Assembly (NCBI GenBank): GCA_018242645.1
Contig: JAFEBN010000235.1
Location: 1-35,588, forward strand
DNA length: 35,588 nt
Source of the DNA: Planctomycetota bacterium
Lineage (GTDB): Bacteria > Planctomycetota > Phycisphaerae > Phycisphaerales > UBA1924
Direction: 5' to 3'
Shown here: positions 29,937-35,588 of the stretch, one piece after another
How the letters are laid out: every line of letters begins with the position of its first letter
Numbering within the stretch: the stretch's first letter is position 1
The notes under the pieces: generated by a model
What the model was told of the DNA's origin: nothing
What the model saw: only the letters and a program-made list of their open reading frames with translations
The model's database searches: none
Translations under genes and position numbers: made by a program

Positions 29937-30244
29937 GCGTCCTTCCTCCGGCTCAGGTAGAGACCCAGGAGAATTCCCGCACCCGCGGCGATGGCGACGC
30001 TCGTCCACGGTCTTTCCTGGATCTGCTCCGCCAGGCTTTCAGCGGCAACGCGGCTCTGCTCTTTGGCCGTCTCGACGGCTTCGCTCATGCCCTGCTTGGC
30101 CGCCGCGACGCCCGATACGGCAACGCCCGCTACGTCGCGTGCAGTGTCCGCGATGTCGGTCTTGATGCGCTCCATGTCCTCGGTCAATTTCTCGACCCCG
30201 TCGGAAAAATCGTCGGTGGTGTGACGTCTGATATTGCGCGTCAT
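29933..30244 (-). CDS. ElaB/YqjD-family (DUF883) membrane-anchored protein
   Basis: A 103-residue protein from ATG 30244 with AGGAG 8 nt upstream. A long amphipathic helix (about residues 15-75, with EDMERIKTDIADTARD and EQSRVAAESLAEQIQ) is followed by RPWTSVAIAAGAGILLGLYL, the conserved C-terminal membrane anchor of the family, and a basic end. YqjD and ElaB of E. coli are stationary-phase proteins of the inner membrane that bind ribosomes. It is the first gene of a seven-gene minus-strand operon that ends with ku and ligD. Confidence 0.9.
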   Translation of the reverse strand: MTRNIRRHTTDDFSDGVEKLTEDMERIKTDIADTARDVAGVAVSGVAAAKQGMSEAVETAKEQSRVAAESLAEQIQERPWTSVAIAAGAGILLGLYLSRRKDA

Positions 30245-30472
30245 GTGCGATGCTCCTTGTGTGTTGCTGATTGATGGGTGTGCGCAAAGCAGAAAAACTG
30301 AAAGCTCTATAAAAGAAAACTCATGCCAGACGGCGACGGCGTGAAAAGTTGTCGGTGAAATTCGGGAAAATCGGCGGAAGTGGCGGGATGCACCACGATT
30401 CGCGCAGCGCGCCGTGTTACATTGACCTCACTTGGTGGGACGCGAGCACCGGAAGGGAAAAGGCAGGCGGGC
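30245..30472. promoter_or_regulatory. Divergent promoter region of the ElaB-ligD operon and a receiver gene
   Basis: This 228-bp gap has an AT-rich core (about 30290-30335). It contains, on the minus strand, TTTTATAGAGC (around 30314-30304), which could serve as a -10 region for the operon. On the plus strand a TTGACC (near 30425) may serve the receiver gene. Neither has a convincing partner box, so an alternative sigma factor is possible. Confidence 0.35.
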
Positions 30473-30973
30473 ATGATTGACCGTCCAATCCGCATCTTGT
30501 GCATGGAAGACAATCAGCTCGTTGCCGAGGCGATCAGCCGGAAACTCGATCGCGAAGGCGGTTTCGAGTGGCTGGGCTGGGTGCAAGACAGCGAGGCGTT
30601 GCTGGATCACGTGCGTGTCACCAAGCCCGATGTGATTTCCATGGACCTGGACATGCCACGCGTTGATGCGTTCGCGCTCATCGGCAAGATTAAACAGACC
30701 GTGCCCCAGTCCCGTGTGATCGTCCTCAGCGGACACGTCAGCGCCGATCTCGTGCAGCGCGCGATCGAGTCGGGCGCCGCGGGCTACTTGTCCAAGGCCG
30801 AGGAATCCCGAGCGATCGTGGAGAGTTACCGCCAAGTCGCCAAGGGGGCGCTCGTGCTCGGCCGACTCAGCCAAGACGCATGGAATGACCTCAATCCTCC
30901 GGCACCAGAGCCGGAGGTCGAGGCCAAGCCGAGTCTGCTCAGGCGTTTCCCGCTCTTTAAACGCTCGAAGTGA
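30473..30973 (+). CDS. Stand-alone response-regulator receiver with Pro/Glu-rich basic tail
   Basis: A 166-residue protein from ATG 30473. The receiver has E12/D13 (CMEDN), phosphoacceptor D58 (ISMDLDMPRVD), S86 (VLSGH) and K108 (YLSKAEE). The tail (about 140-166) is PAPEPEVEAKP followed by a basic, hydrophobic end (LLRRFPLFKRSK) that might touch membrane or nucleic acid. There is no DNA-binding domain. It is a close relative of the receiver at 22963-23409: both have FEWLGWV / LEWVGVV after helix 1, and SGHVSADLVQRAIESGAAGYLSK matches SGYVSASLVERALDCGAWGYLSK position by position. It stands alone, divergent from the ElaB-ligD operon and convergent with DUF1328 (3-bp gap). Confidence 0.9.
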   Translation: MIDRPIRILCMEDNQLVAEAISRKLDREGGFEWLGWVQDSEALLDHVRVTKPDVISMDLDMPRVDAFALIGKIKQTVPQSRVIVLSGHVSADLVQRAIESGAAGYLSKAEESRAIVESYRQVAKGALVLGRLSQDAWNDLNPPAPEPEVEAKPSLLRRFPLFKRSK

Positions 30974-30976
30974 CCG

Positions 30977-31156
30977 TCAGGGCTGAGGCAGGTTCTTGCC
31001 CCTCGACAGCCCCAGCAGCAACGAGACGATGAACAGGACCAGGAAGACGAGGAAGAGAATCTTTGCGATCGACGCGGCCCCGGCGGCAATCCCGCCGAAA
31101 CCCAGAACCGCTGCCACGATCGCCACGATGAAAAAGACGACAGACCAGTACAGCAT
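30977..31156 (-). CDS. DUF1328-family small membrane protein
   Basis: A 59-residue protein from ATG 31156 with AAGGAG 8 nt upstream. It opens [20 protein letters not shown], then [16 protein letters not shown], a second helix and LLGLSRGKN. This is the complete DUF1328 pattern (two helices joined by the GGIA-x-GA-x-IAK loop). The family is common in small stress-induced membrane proteins (YtjA in E. coli); the biochemical role is unknown. It starts 21 nt after the DUF892 gene and is probably cotranscribed with it. Confidence 0.9.
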   Translation of the reverse strand: MLYWSVVFFIVAIVAAVLGFGGIAAGAASIAKILFLVFLVLFIVSLLLGLSRGKNLPQP

Positions 31157-31177
31157 GTGTGGGGCTCCTTGCGCCGT

Positions 31178-31699
31178 TTAGCGCGAACGGCCTCCGCTCG
31201 CGGGGGCCTGCTTGGGCGCAGAATCAAACAGCGTGTCTTCGCACACCTTGGTCAAAAGCTCATCAGCCTTCTTCTCTTCCTCCAGGGTTTCTTCCAGCAG
31301 CGACTGCACCTCGCGATTGCCGAGCTGCTTTGCCAGCGCAATCGCGGTCCCGTACGCGGCAATCTCGTAGTGCTCCACTCGCTGAGCCGCGGCAACCAGG
31401 CCGATATCGATCACGGCCTCCTCGCCCTTTTCCCCCATCGCTTCCTTGCCTTCTTCCAGCAGGCCTTTCATGGCTTTGCACGTCTTGGCCGTGGGCTTGG
31501 TCTCAAGAATCTCGAACACCTGCCGGAGCCGTTCCACGTGGCCCCGCGTTTCCTCCAGGTGGTTTTCGATCAGCGTGCTCAGTTCGGGATTCGCCGCCGC
31601 TTTGGCGACTTTGGGTAACGCACTGACAAGCTGGGTCTCGGCGCTGAGAAGATCGCGAAGTTGATCGATCAGAAGTTCGGGAAGTGAGTTGAGGCTCAT
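31178..31699 (-). CDS. YciE/DUF892 ferritin-like protein
   Basis: A 173-residue protein from ATG 31699 (GGAGC upstream); an in-frame extension to 31819 is unlikely because it is Pro/His-rich and lacks a ribosome site. It is a four-helix bundle of the DUF892 family. The opening is LPELLIDQLRDLLSAETQLV and the usual metal-ligand carboxylates and His lie in ENHLEETRGHVERL, RVEHYEIAAYG and EETLEEEKKADELL. E. coli YciE is part of the osmotic/acid and RpoS-dependent set, and members may bind di-iron. It is probably cytosolic and protective. It heads a two-gene unit with DUF1328. Confidence 0.93.
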   Translation of the reverse strand: MSLNSLPELLIDQLRDLLSAETQLVSALPKVAKAAANPELSTLIENHLEETRGHVERLRQVFEILETKPTAKTCKAMKGLLEEGKEAMGEKGEEAVIDIGLVAAAQRVEHYEIAAYGTAIALAKQLGNREVQSLLEETLEEEKKADELLTKVCEDTLFDSAPKQAPASGGRSR

Positions 31700-32111
31700 G
31701 TTGCGGGCTCCGGTGGTGTGGGGGTGTGGGGGTGGGGGGTGGGCGGAAGGGCGGGTGGGGGCAGTGAAGAAGCTGAGAACAAATCGGGCGCAGATCACCG
31801 CCATTTCTTTCGTTGGCACCTCAAGATCCGGCGGTGCCGAATCCCGGTGCGGCGCCCCGCTTGGTCGCGGCGGCGAGGAAGGCCGTGCTTCAAATCAGGC
31901 AGTCGGTACGTCATGGTGACTCCCGTCCTCAGCCGCACGAATGAGCAACGCAGCCAATAGCGAAGTGAACATCAGGTAAATGGCTTTTCAACGAACTCAA
32001 TAACGGTTCATGACATTCAGAAGCAATTCACCCGCGCCTCAGTGAGAGGTAACGCCCGCATGGGAACTAATAGGTGGCCCCGCGAGGGTGCCTTACAGGA
32101 GGCCACGAAAG
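31700..32111. other. 412-bp divergent gap before DUF892 and the sigma factor gene
   Basis: This is the longest gene-free stretch. Next to the DUF892 gene it holds the G-tract at 31720-31761. The middle shows nothing coherent. The part from about 31960 to 32040 is less GC-rich and is the likely promoter zone of the sigma factor gene, but no -35/-10 pair convinced me. Confidence 0.5.
31720..31761 (+). repeat. G-run cluster with G-quadruplex potential
   Basis: Runs of 5, 5, 6, 3, 3, 3 and 5 G are separated mostly by one to three bases over 42 bp, with one longer CGGAA interruption. It lies 21-62 bp upstream of the DUF892 start, with the G-strand as template for that gene. Confidence 0.6.
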
Positions 32112-32981
32112 ATGATGTTCAATAAGGGTCCGGCCAACGATCTTTCGGCGTATATCCAGAGCATTTCGTCGCTCGGGCGCGTCACCGCCGAGCAGGAAGT
32201 GACGCTATCGCAGGCTTGGCGGCTCCACAAAGACGCCGAAGCACGTGACGCACTCATTCGTGCGAATTTGCGATTGGTCATTGCGTACGCCAAGCGATAC
32301 GCGGGGAGAGGCATTCCGCTCGAAGAACTCGTGGCGGAAGGAAACGTCGGCCTGATCATGGCCGTCGATAATTTCGACGCAAGCCTGGGATGTCGCTTCA
32401 GCACGTATGCGGCTTTCTGGATTCGCAATGCCGTGGGCCAGGTCTTCGCCCGGGATGGCGGTCGCGTGCGTATGCCGCGGTCCGAGCGTACGAAACTCGT
32501 CGCGCTCGATCGCGTCGTCTCTGAGATGACCGCCGCCAGCGGCCACGCCCCGGCACCCGCCGAAGTCGCGGCCCGCCTGGGCTGGACCGTCGGCGAGGTT
32601 CGGAACGTCGAAGCTCTCAAGCTCGCCCGCAACGCCCGCCACTCGCTCAGCGACGATGCCGCGGCGCTCCTGGCCGACGAACGCCAGGAGCAGCCGGAAG
32701 CGATCGTGGAACTCGAGGAACGCGACGAATGCCGCATGGAAGAGATCAAGCAGCTCTGCCAATCGCTGTCCGAACGTGAGCGCGAGACCATCGCGCTGCG
32801 CTTCGGCCTGGACGGTGGTTCTGCTCGCTCGATCTCCACGGTTGCGTCCATCCTGGGCGAAGCGCCGCGCGTGACGCAGACCCGTCTCCGCATGGCGCTC
32901 AATCGCTTGTCGCACGAGCGCCGAGGGAGCGAGAACCGCGCCCGGTTCGAGCGTCTGGAAGCCCTCGGTTCTGCTGCCTGA
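32112..32981 (+). CDS. Sigma-70 family RNA polymerase sigma factor (group 2/3 type)
   Basis: A 289-residue sigma factor from ATG 32112, with AGGAGG (32097-32102) 9 nt before it. It has a region 1.2 start (DLSAYIQSISSLGRVTAEQE), and region 2 with NLRLVIAYAKRYAGRGIPLE, EGNVGLIMAVDNFD and FSTYAAFWIRNAVGQ. Region 3 has APAPAEVAARLGWTVGEV. In region 4, LSERERETIALRFGLDGG is followed by a helix-turn-helix in which the usual TLEEIG pattern is replaced by SISTVASILGEAPRVTQ. This unusual region 4.2 suggests altered -35 recognition. It is too short and lacks region 1.1, so it is not the housekeeping sigma. A role in general stress is inferred from its neighbours. Confidence 0.93.
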   Translation: MMFNKGPANDLSAYIQSISSLGRVTAEQEVTLSQAWRLHKDAEARDALIRANLRLVIAYAKRYAGRGIPLEELVAEGNVGLIMAVDNFDASLGCRFSTYAAFWIRNAVGQVFARDGGRVRMPRSERTKLVALDRVVSEMTAASGHAPAPAEVAARLGWTVGEVRNVEALKLARNARHSLSDDAAALLADERQEQPEAIVELEERDECRMEEIKQLCQSLSERERETIALRFGLDGGSARSISTVASILGEAPRVTQTRLRMALNRLSHERRGSENRARFERLEALGSAA

Positions 32982-33020
32982 AAAACAAAGAAGCCCGGCG
33001 CTCAATCGGGAGCGCCGGGC
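32981..33020 (-). terminator. Terminator of the small stress operon, shared with the sigma gene
   Basis: An 11-bp perfect stem (GCCCGGCGCTC at 32993-33003 with GAGCGCCGGGC at 33010-33020) has a 6-nt loop. Read on the minus strand it is followed by TTCTTTGTTTTT. It begins 6 nt after the stop at 33026 and directly follows the sigma factor gene on the other strand. Confidence 0.75.
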
Positions 33021-33025
33021 CGATC

Positions 33026-33193
33026 TCAGCATCCTTTGCGTGGCGGCTTGCGTCCGTAAAGCTGAAGAAGCTTTCCGTCGAGCTGTTCACGCTTGCCCTG
33101 CTCCACATCCTGCTGGCGGCCCAAGGCTTGACCCAATCGCTCGCGCAACCGGCCTCGCCAGAGAAGAAGCCAGCCGGCCGCCCGGGGTTTCAC
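33026..33193 (-). CDS. Very small CsbD-like protein
   Basis: A 55-residue frame from GTG 33193. Its start overlaps the stop of the upstream gene (GTGA), with GAGG 5 nt before it, and its stop is followed at once by a stem-loop terminator. After a basic first half (VKPRAAGWLLLWRGRLRERL) comes EQGKREQLDGKLLQLYG. This matches the second repeat of CsbD-family proteins, in which GKREQLxGKLQxxYG is typical. The usual N-terminal CsbD half and the acidic end are missing, and it finishes GRKPPRKGC. CsbD is a general-stress protein of unknown biochemistry. Whether this short version is functional or a relic cannot be decided from sequence. Confidence 0.6.
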   Translation of the reverse strand: MKPRAAGWLLLWRGRLRERLGQALGRQQDVEQGKREQLDGKLLQLYGRKPPRKGC

Positions 33194-33384
33194 CGAACCT
33201 CGGGCCGATCACCACGGCCCCATCGCGCCCCCGGTTCCTGTGACTGGTCGTCCAACTCGTCCAGCGGCCACTGCTCGTCAGAACTGTCCGAAGCCCAGCC
33301 CGACAAGCCACTCATCAGGCCGTCCTGCCCGTCGCTCTCGCGCCTGGCAAACGGCGGTTTGTTCAAGGACTTCCGAAACGGCAT
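33190..33384 (-). CDS. Small hydrophilic hypothetical protein
   Basis: A 64-residue frame from ATG 33384, with AGGAG 6 nt upstream. It begins MPFRKSLNKPPFARRES; the middle (GLSGWASDSSDEQWPLDE) is acidic and the end (GARWGRGDRPEVR) is basic. No family is recognised and no membrane segment is present. Support is the clear ribosome site, the 30-nt gap after the stress-protein gene and the GTGA coupling to the CsbD-like gene behind it. Confidence 0.6.
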   Translation of the reverse strand: MPFRKSLNKPPFARRESDGQDGLMSGLSGWASDSSDEQWPLDELDDQSQEPGARWGRGDRPEVR

Positions 33385-33414
33385 AACGCGCTCCTGAGAC
33401 AAACGGGACACCTA

Positions 33415-33906
33415 TCAAGCGGTCGTCACAGACTCCGCCTTGCAATCGGCAAAGATCTTCTTCGCCACGTCTTTGCGGTCGCCTTCGGCCCGCACGCCCA
33501 CGAGGATGCCGCCTTTGGCAACCACGCCCTCGTAGTACTTCGCTTCGTGCTCCGGGATGCCCAAACCGATGAGCCCGCCCGTCAGGCCGCCGATCGCGCC
33601 GCCGGCACCTGCTCCGGCCAGGGCCGCCACGATGGGGCCGGTCGCCACCAGGCCGAGACCACCGCTGGCAACCACGCCGATCGCCGTCAGGCCAACAGCA
33701 ACCGCCGCAAGCGCTCCGCCGATGGTGGCGCCGAGCGCAGCGCCCTCCCCGACCTTGGATTTGGTGTGGACCGCAAAGGCATCATGCGTTGACTTCGAGG
33801 TGAGAAGACTGATGTCCTGATCGCTGAAACCAGCGAGGCGGAGGTGCTGGACCGCAATATCCGCTTGGGCCGCGTCGGGAAAAACACCGGTGACGATTGA
33901 AGCCAT
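33415..33906 (-). CDS. General-stress-type protein with Gly-rich membrane-like core
   Basis: A 163-residue protein from ATG 33906 with AGGAG 8 nt upstream. An alpha/beta N terminus of about 45 residues (VTGVFPDAAQADIAVQHLRL, then GFSDQDISLL) resembles the YflT/17M domain of general stress proteins. Residues about 56-110 are a Gly/Ala/Ile-rich hydrophobic segment with glycine-zipper character (GAGAGGAIGGLTGGLIGLG). The C terminus returns to a beta-alpha unit (KYYEGVVAKGGILVGVRAEG). This layout is widespread in small stress proteins of unknown function. It may insert in a membrane. It is first in a three-gene unit, and its leader can fold over the ribosome site. Confidence 0.72.
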   Translation of the reverse strand: MASIVTGVFPDAAQADIAVQHLRLAGFSDQDISLLTSKSTHDAFAVHTKSKVGEGAALGATIGGALAAVAVGLTAIGVVASGGLGLVATGPIVAALAGAGAGGAIGGLTGGLIGLGIPEHEAKYYEGVVAKGGILVGVRAEGDRKDVAKKIFADCKAESVTTA

Positions 33907-33914
33907 GGATAAAT

Positions 33915-33941
33915 CTCCTGTTGATTGTGAACCAACTGGAG
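33915..33941 (-). promoter_or_regulatory. Leader hairpin covering the ribosome site of the stress gene
   Basis: In the minus-strand transcript CTCC-A-GTTG (33941-33933) can pair with CAAC-A-GGAG (33923-33915), with one A-A mismatch and a 9-nt loop. The GGAG is the ribosome site of the gene at 33906. Such a weak, mismatched stem could melt with heat or be opened by a factor. Confidence 0.45.
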
Positions 33942-34000
33942 ATAACGACAGGCATCTGATGTGGCACTGAAACGCCGGTAAACCGACGCTCAGGGGCCGC

Positions 34001-35500
34001 TTAACTCACCAGCACGAAGGGACCAGTCGCGGCGTCCGAATCGTTCCGGCTCAGCGGCAGCACGACGGTGAACTGGCAGCCCCGATCCGCACAATTGCGA
34101 ACCGTGATGGTACCGGAGTGCAGTTCGGCGATGCCGAGGGCGATCTCAAGCCCGAGCCCATGCCCGCGGCCGCGCCGTTCCTCATCCTTTGCTTGTGAAA
34201 AGCGGTCAAAGATCCGTGGCAGCAGCTCAACGGGAATCCCAGGCCCTTCATCGCGCACGGCGATCTCGACGTTCCCATGGCGTACCTGAGCGGTGATGTG
34301 GACGACCCCTTCCGCCGGCGAAAACCGGATCGCGTTGCGGATGAGATTCTCGAAGACGATGCGGAGCAGATCGCAGTTGCCGTTGACTGTGACATCCTCG
34401 TTCTCGCCCTCGGGAACTTGCAATTCGAGCCTCACGCCATGCTGCTCGGCCATGGTTGAGCAGCTGGCGTACGGCTCGAGCATCAGGTCGCGCACCAGAC
34501 ACGTGCCCGAACTTCGGAGCTGCGCTTTTCCGTGCCGGATGCGAGTCAACAGCAGGAAGTTGTCAACCGTCTTGCCCAGGTTCTCGAGTTCCTCGGTCAT
34601 GCTGCGCAGGAAGTCGCTGGTCTGGCCCGACTGGTTCGATCGCTTGAGGGCCTGCAGTTCGGTGAGAACGGTCGCGATAGGTGTTTTCAGTTCATGGGAC
34701 ACGTTGGCCATGAAGCGTTCCTGTGCCGCAAAGCCGGCCTCGATGCGCCGACGCGCCTGTTCCAGTTCGTAGCGCACCGCGGAGACCTCCGCGATGCCGC
34801 TCGAGCTCTCGATGCTTTTGGCGATGGACTCGGGCGAGAGGCTTCGAGCCAGGCGCCGGATCTCGGCAAGCGGCCGCAGCGCGAGCCCCGCGACCAGGTA
34901 CGCGCAAATGGCGATGGGGATCAGCGTGAGCGGAACGTTGAGCGCCGTGGTGCGCTGGGGCAGATCCACGAGCTGCGTCGCGTTCGGTTCTCGCGCCGTC
35001 ACAACCAATATGTAGTGTCGGCCATCGCTTCCCCGGATGGGGCGAATCGCCCGGCGGAGGGGGGCCTGTCCGGCGTACGCCGTGGGCTCGGGCACGTCCA
35101 GGGAAAACGTGCTCGATCTCGTGCGCGCCGACTCCAAGGCCCCAGGTTCTAGCGGCGGCGGGTTCTGCCGGGTCGAAGCAATCGCCGCTCCCTCCCGCGA
35201 ATACACATCGAGCGAGACATCCGAAAGATCCGGGCCCAGTCGCGCCGCCGCGGTCAAGAGATCTCTTTGCGGGACATTGGGCCACGCAAGCTCAGTCGTG
35301 TCGCCCACGGAGTCGGCGGCCGCGACCATGCGCTGGTTGAGAAATCGTTCGATTTCTCTCGACTGATAGACCTGGAGGACAAGCGAGGCCACCAGCTGCG
35401 CGACGAGGAAGATCGTGATCATCCAGAGCGCAAGCCTCACGCGGAGCGGGGGCGCGCTGATGCGGGCCATTTGCTGTCGCACAAAGCTGCGGATGCTCAT
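34001..35500 (-). CDS. Membrane sensor histidine kinase of an OmpR-type two-component pair
   Basis: A 499-residue protein from ATG 35500. Membrane helix 1 (about 23-45) and helix 2 (about 187-207) flank a periplasmic sensor of about 140 residues. HAMP-like residues (LRPLAEIRRLARSLSPESI) lead to HisKA with H269 (FMANVSHELKTPIA). HATPase_c has NLIRNAIRFSP, DEGPGIP and GHGLGLEIALG. The sensor region has no known domain that I recognise. It starts 6 nt after the regulator gene at the window edge, the usual order for a regulator-kinase operon. It lies upstream of the stress operon at 33906 on the same strand, but with a 94-bp gap. Confidence 0.93.
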   Translation of the reverse strand: MSIRSFVRQQMARISAPPLRVRLALWMITIFLVAQLVASLVLQVYQSREIERFLNQRMVAAADSVGDTTELAWPNVPQRDLLTAAARLGPDLSDVSLDVYSREGAAIASTRQNPPPLEPGALESARTRSSTFSLDVPEPTAYAGQAPLRRAIRPIRGSDGRHYILVVTAREPNATQLVDLPQRTTALNVPLTLIPIAICAYLVAGLALRPLAEIRRLARSLSPESIAKSIESSSGIAEVSAVRYELEQARRRIEAGFAAQERFMANVSHELKTPIATVLTELQALKRSNQSGQTSDFLRSMTEELENLGKTVDNFLLLTRIRHGKAQLRSSGTCLVRDLMLEPYASCSTMAEQHGVRLELQVPEGENEDVTVNGNCDLLRIVFENLIRNAIRFSPAEGVVHITAQVRHGNVEIAVRDEGPGIPVELLPRIFDRFSQAKDEERRGRGHGLGLEIALGIAELHSGTITVRNCADRGCQFTVVLPLSRNDSDAATGPFVLVS

Positions 35501-35506
35501 GGCTGT

Positions 35507-35588
35507 TCAATCCAGGATGCCGAACCGGTAGCCGGCGTTCTTGATGGTGTGGATCAAGGGCCGCAATCCGGGACGGTCGATCTTCTTC
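35507..35588 (-). CDS. C-terminal end of an OmpR/PhoB-family response regulator (cut by window)
   Basis: The last 26 codons before TGA 35509-35507 read KKIDRPGLRPLIHTIKNAGY then RFGILD. This is the end of the winged-helix DNA-binding domain (recognition helix end, then the GYRFG wing). The gene runs off the right edge. It pairs with the sensor kinase 6 nt downstream. Confidence 0.9.
   Translation of the reverse strand, partial: KKIDRPGLRPLIHTIKNAGYRFGILD

Overview
This is a strongly GC-rich, gene-dense stretch of a Gram-negative chromosome. It encodes a secretin, lipoproteins and periplasmic proteins. The type II secretion-like genes, UdgX, a poly-HAMP hybrid kinase and many small stress proteins together fit a planctomycete (Phycisphaerae-like) best. 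That placement is inference from protein style, because the window holds no rRNA or other marker gene.

Layout. (1) 1-4600, minus strand: a secretion operon, gspD-gspE-gspC-like plus a gene running off the left edge, with ATGA overlaps. (2) 4770-10631: redox and repair genes: a FAD/Rieske oxidoreductase, an AsmA/DUF748-like protein and a lipoprotein truncated haemoglobin in one plus-strand run; a convergent flavin amine oxidase; then a UdgX-type uracil-DNA glycosylase and a YegP-like DUF1508 protein. (3) 10694-14747: an SDR dehydrogenase, a DUF6496 protein, a long Gly/Ser/Tyr/Gln low-complexity protein ending in a BON domain, two small minus-strand proteins with clear terminators, and a small zinc-binding protein. 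(4) 14748-23409: a 387-bp leader with two terminator-like hairpins, then a three-gene signalling operon: a 2101-residue soluble poly-HAMP/GAF/histidine kinase with three receiver domains, a receiver-kinase, and a stand-alone receiver. (5) 23507-25396: a DUF4142 lipoprotein and a thioredoxin-reductase-like flavoprotein. (6) 30244 down to 25408, minus strand: a seven-gene, nearly gap-free operon that begins with an ElaB/YqjD-YqjE-YqjK-like membrane set, continues with DUF3309 and another membrane protein, and ends with ku and ligD. (7) 30473-33906: a second stand-alone receiver, DUF892 and DUF1328 genes, a sigma-70 family factor, and a minus-strand run of three small stress genes, one of them a 55-residue CsbD-like gene shorter than usual gene-calling limits. 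(8) 34001-35588: a membrane histidine kinase and the tail of its OmpR-type regulator.

Taken together, the right two thirds look like a general-stress island. It combines phospho-signalling (poly-HAMP kinase, two related receivers, one two-component pair), a dedicated sigma factor, envelope-protecting small membrane proteins, ferritin-like and redox proteins, and DNA repair (Ku, LigD, UdgX). The parts belong to known families. The arrangement is the new element: NHEJ genes at the end of a membrane-stress operon, nine near-identical HAMP repeats, and a FUS-like low-complexity BON protein. No CRISPR array, insertion sequence, tRNA or rRNA was seen.
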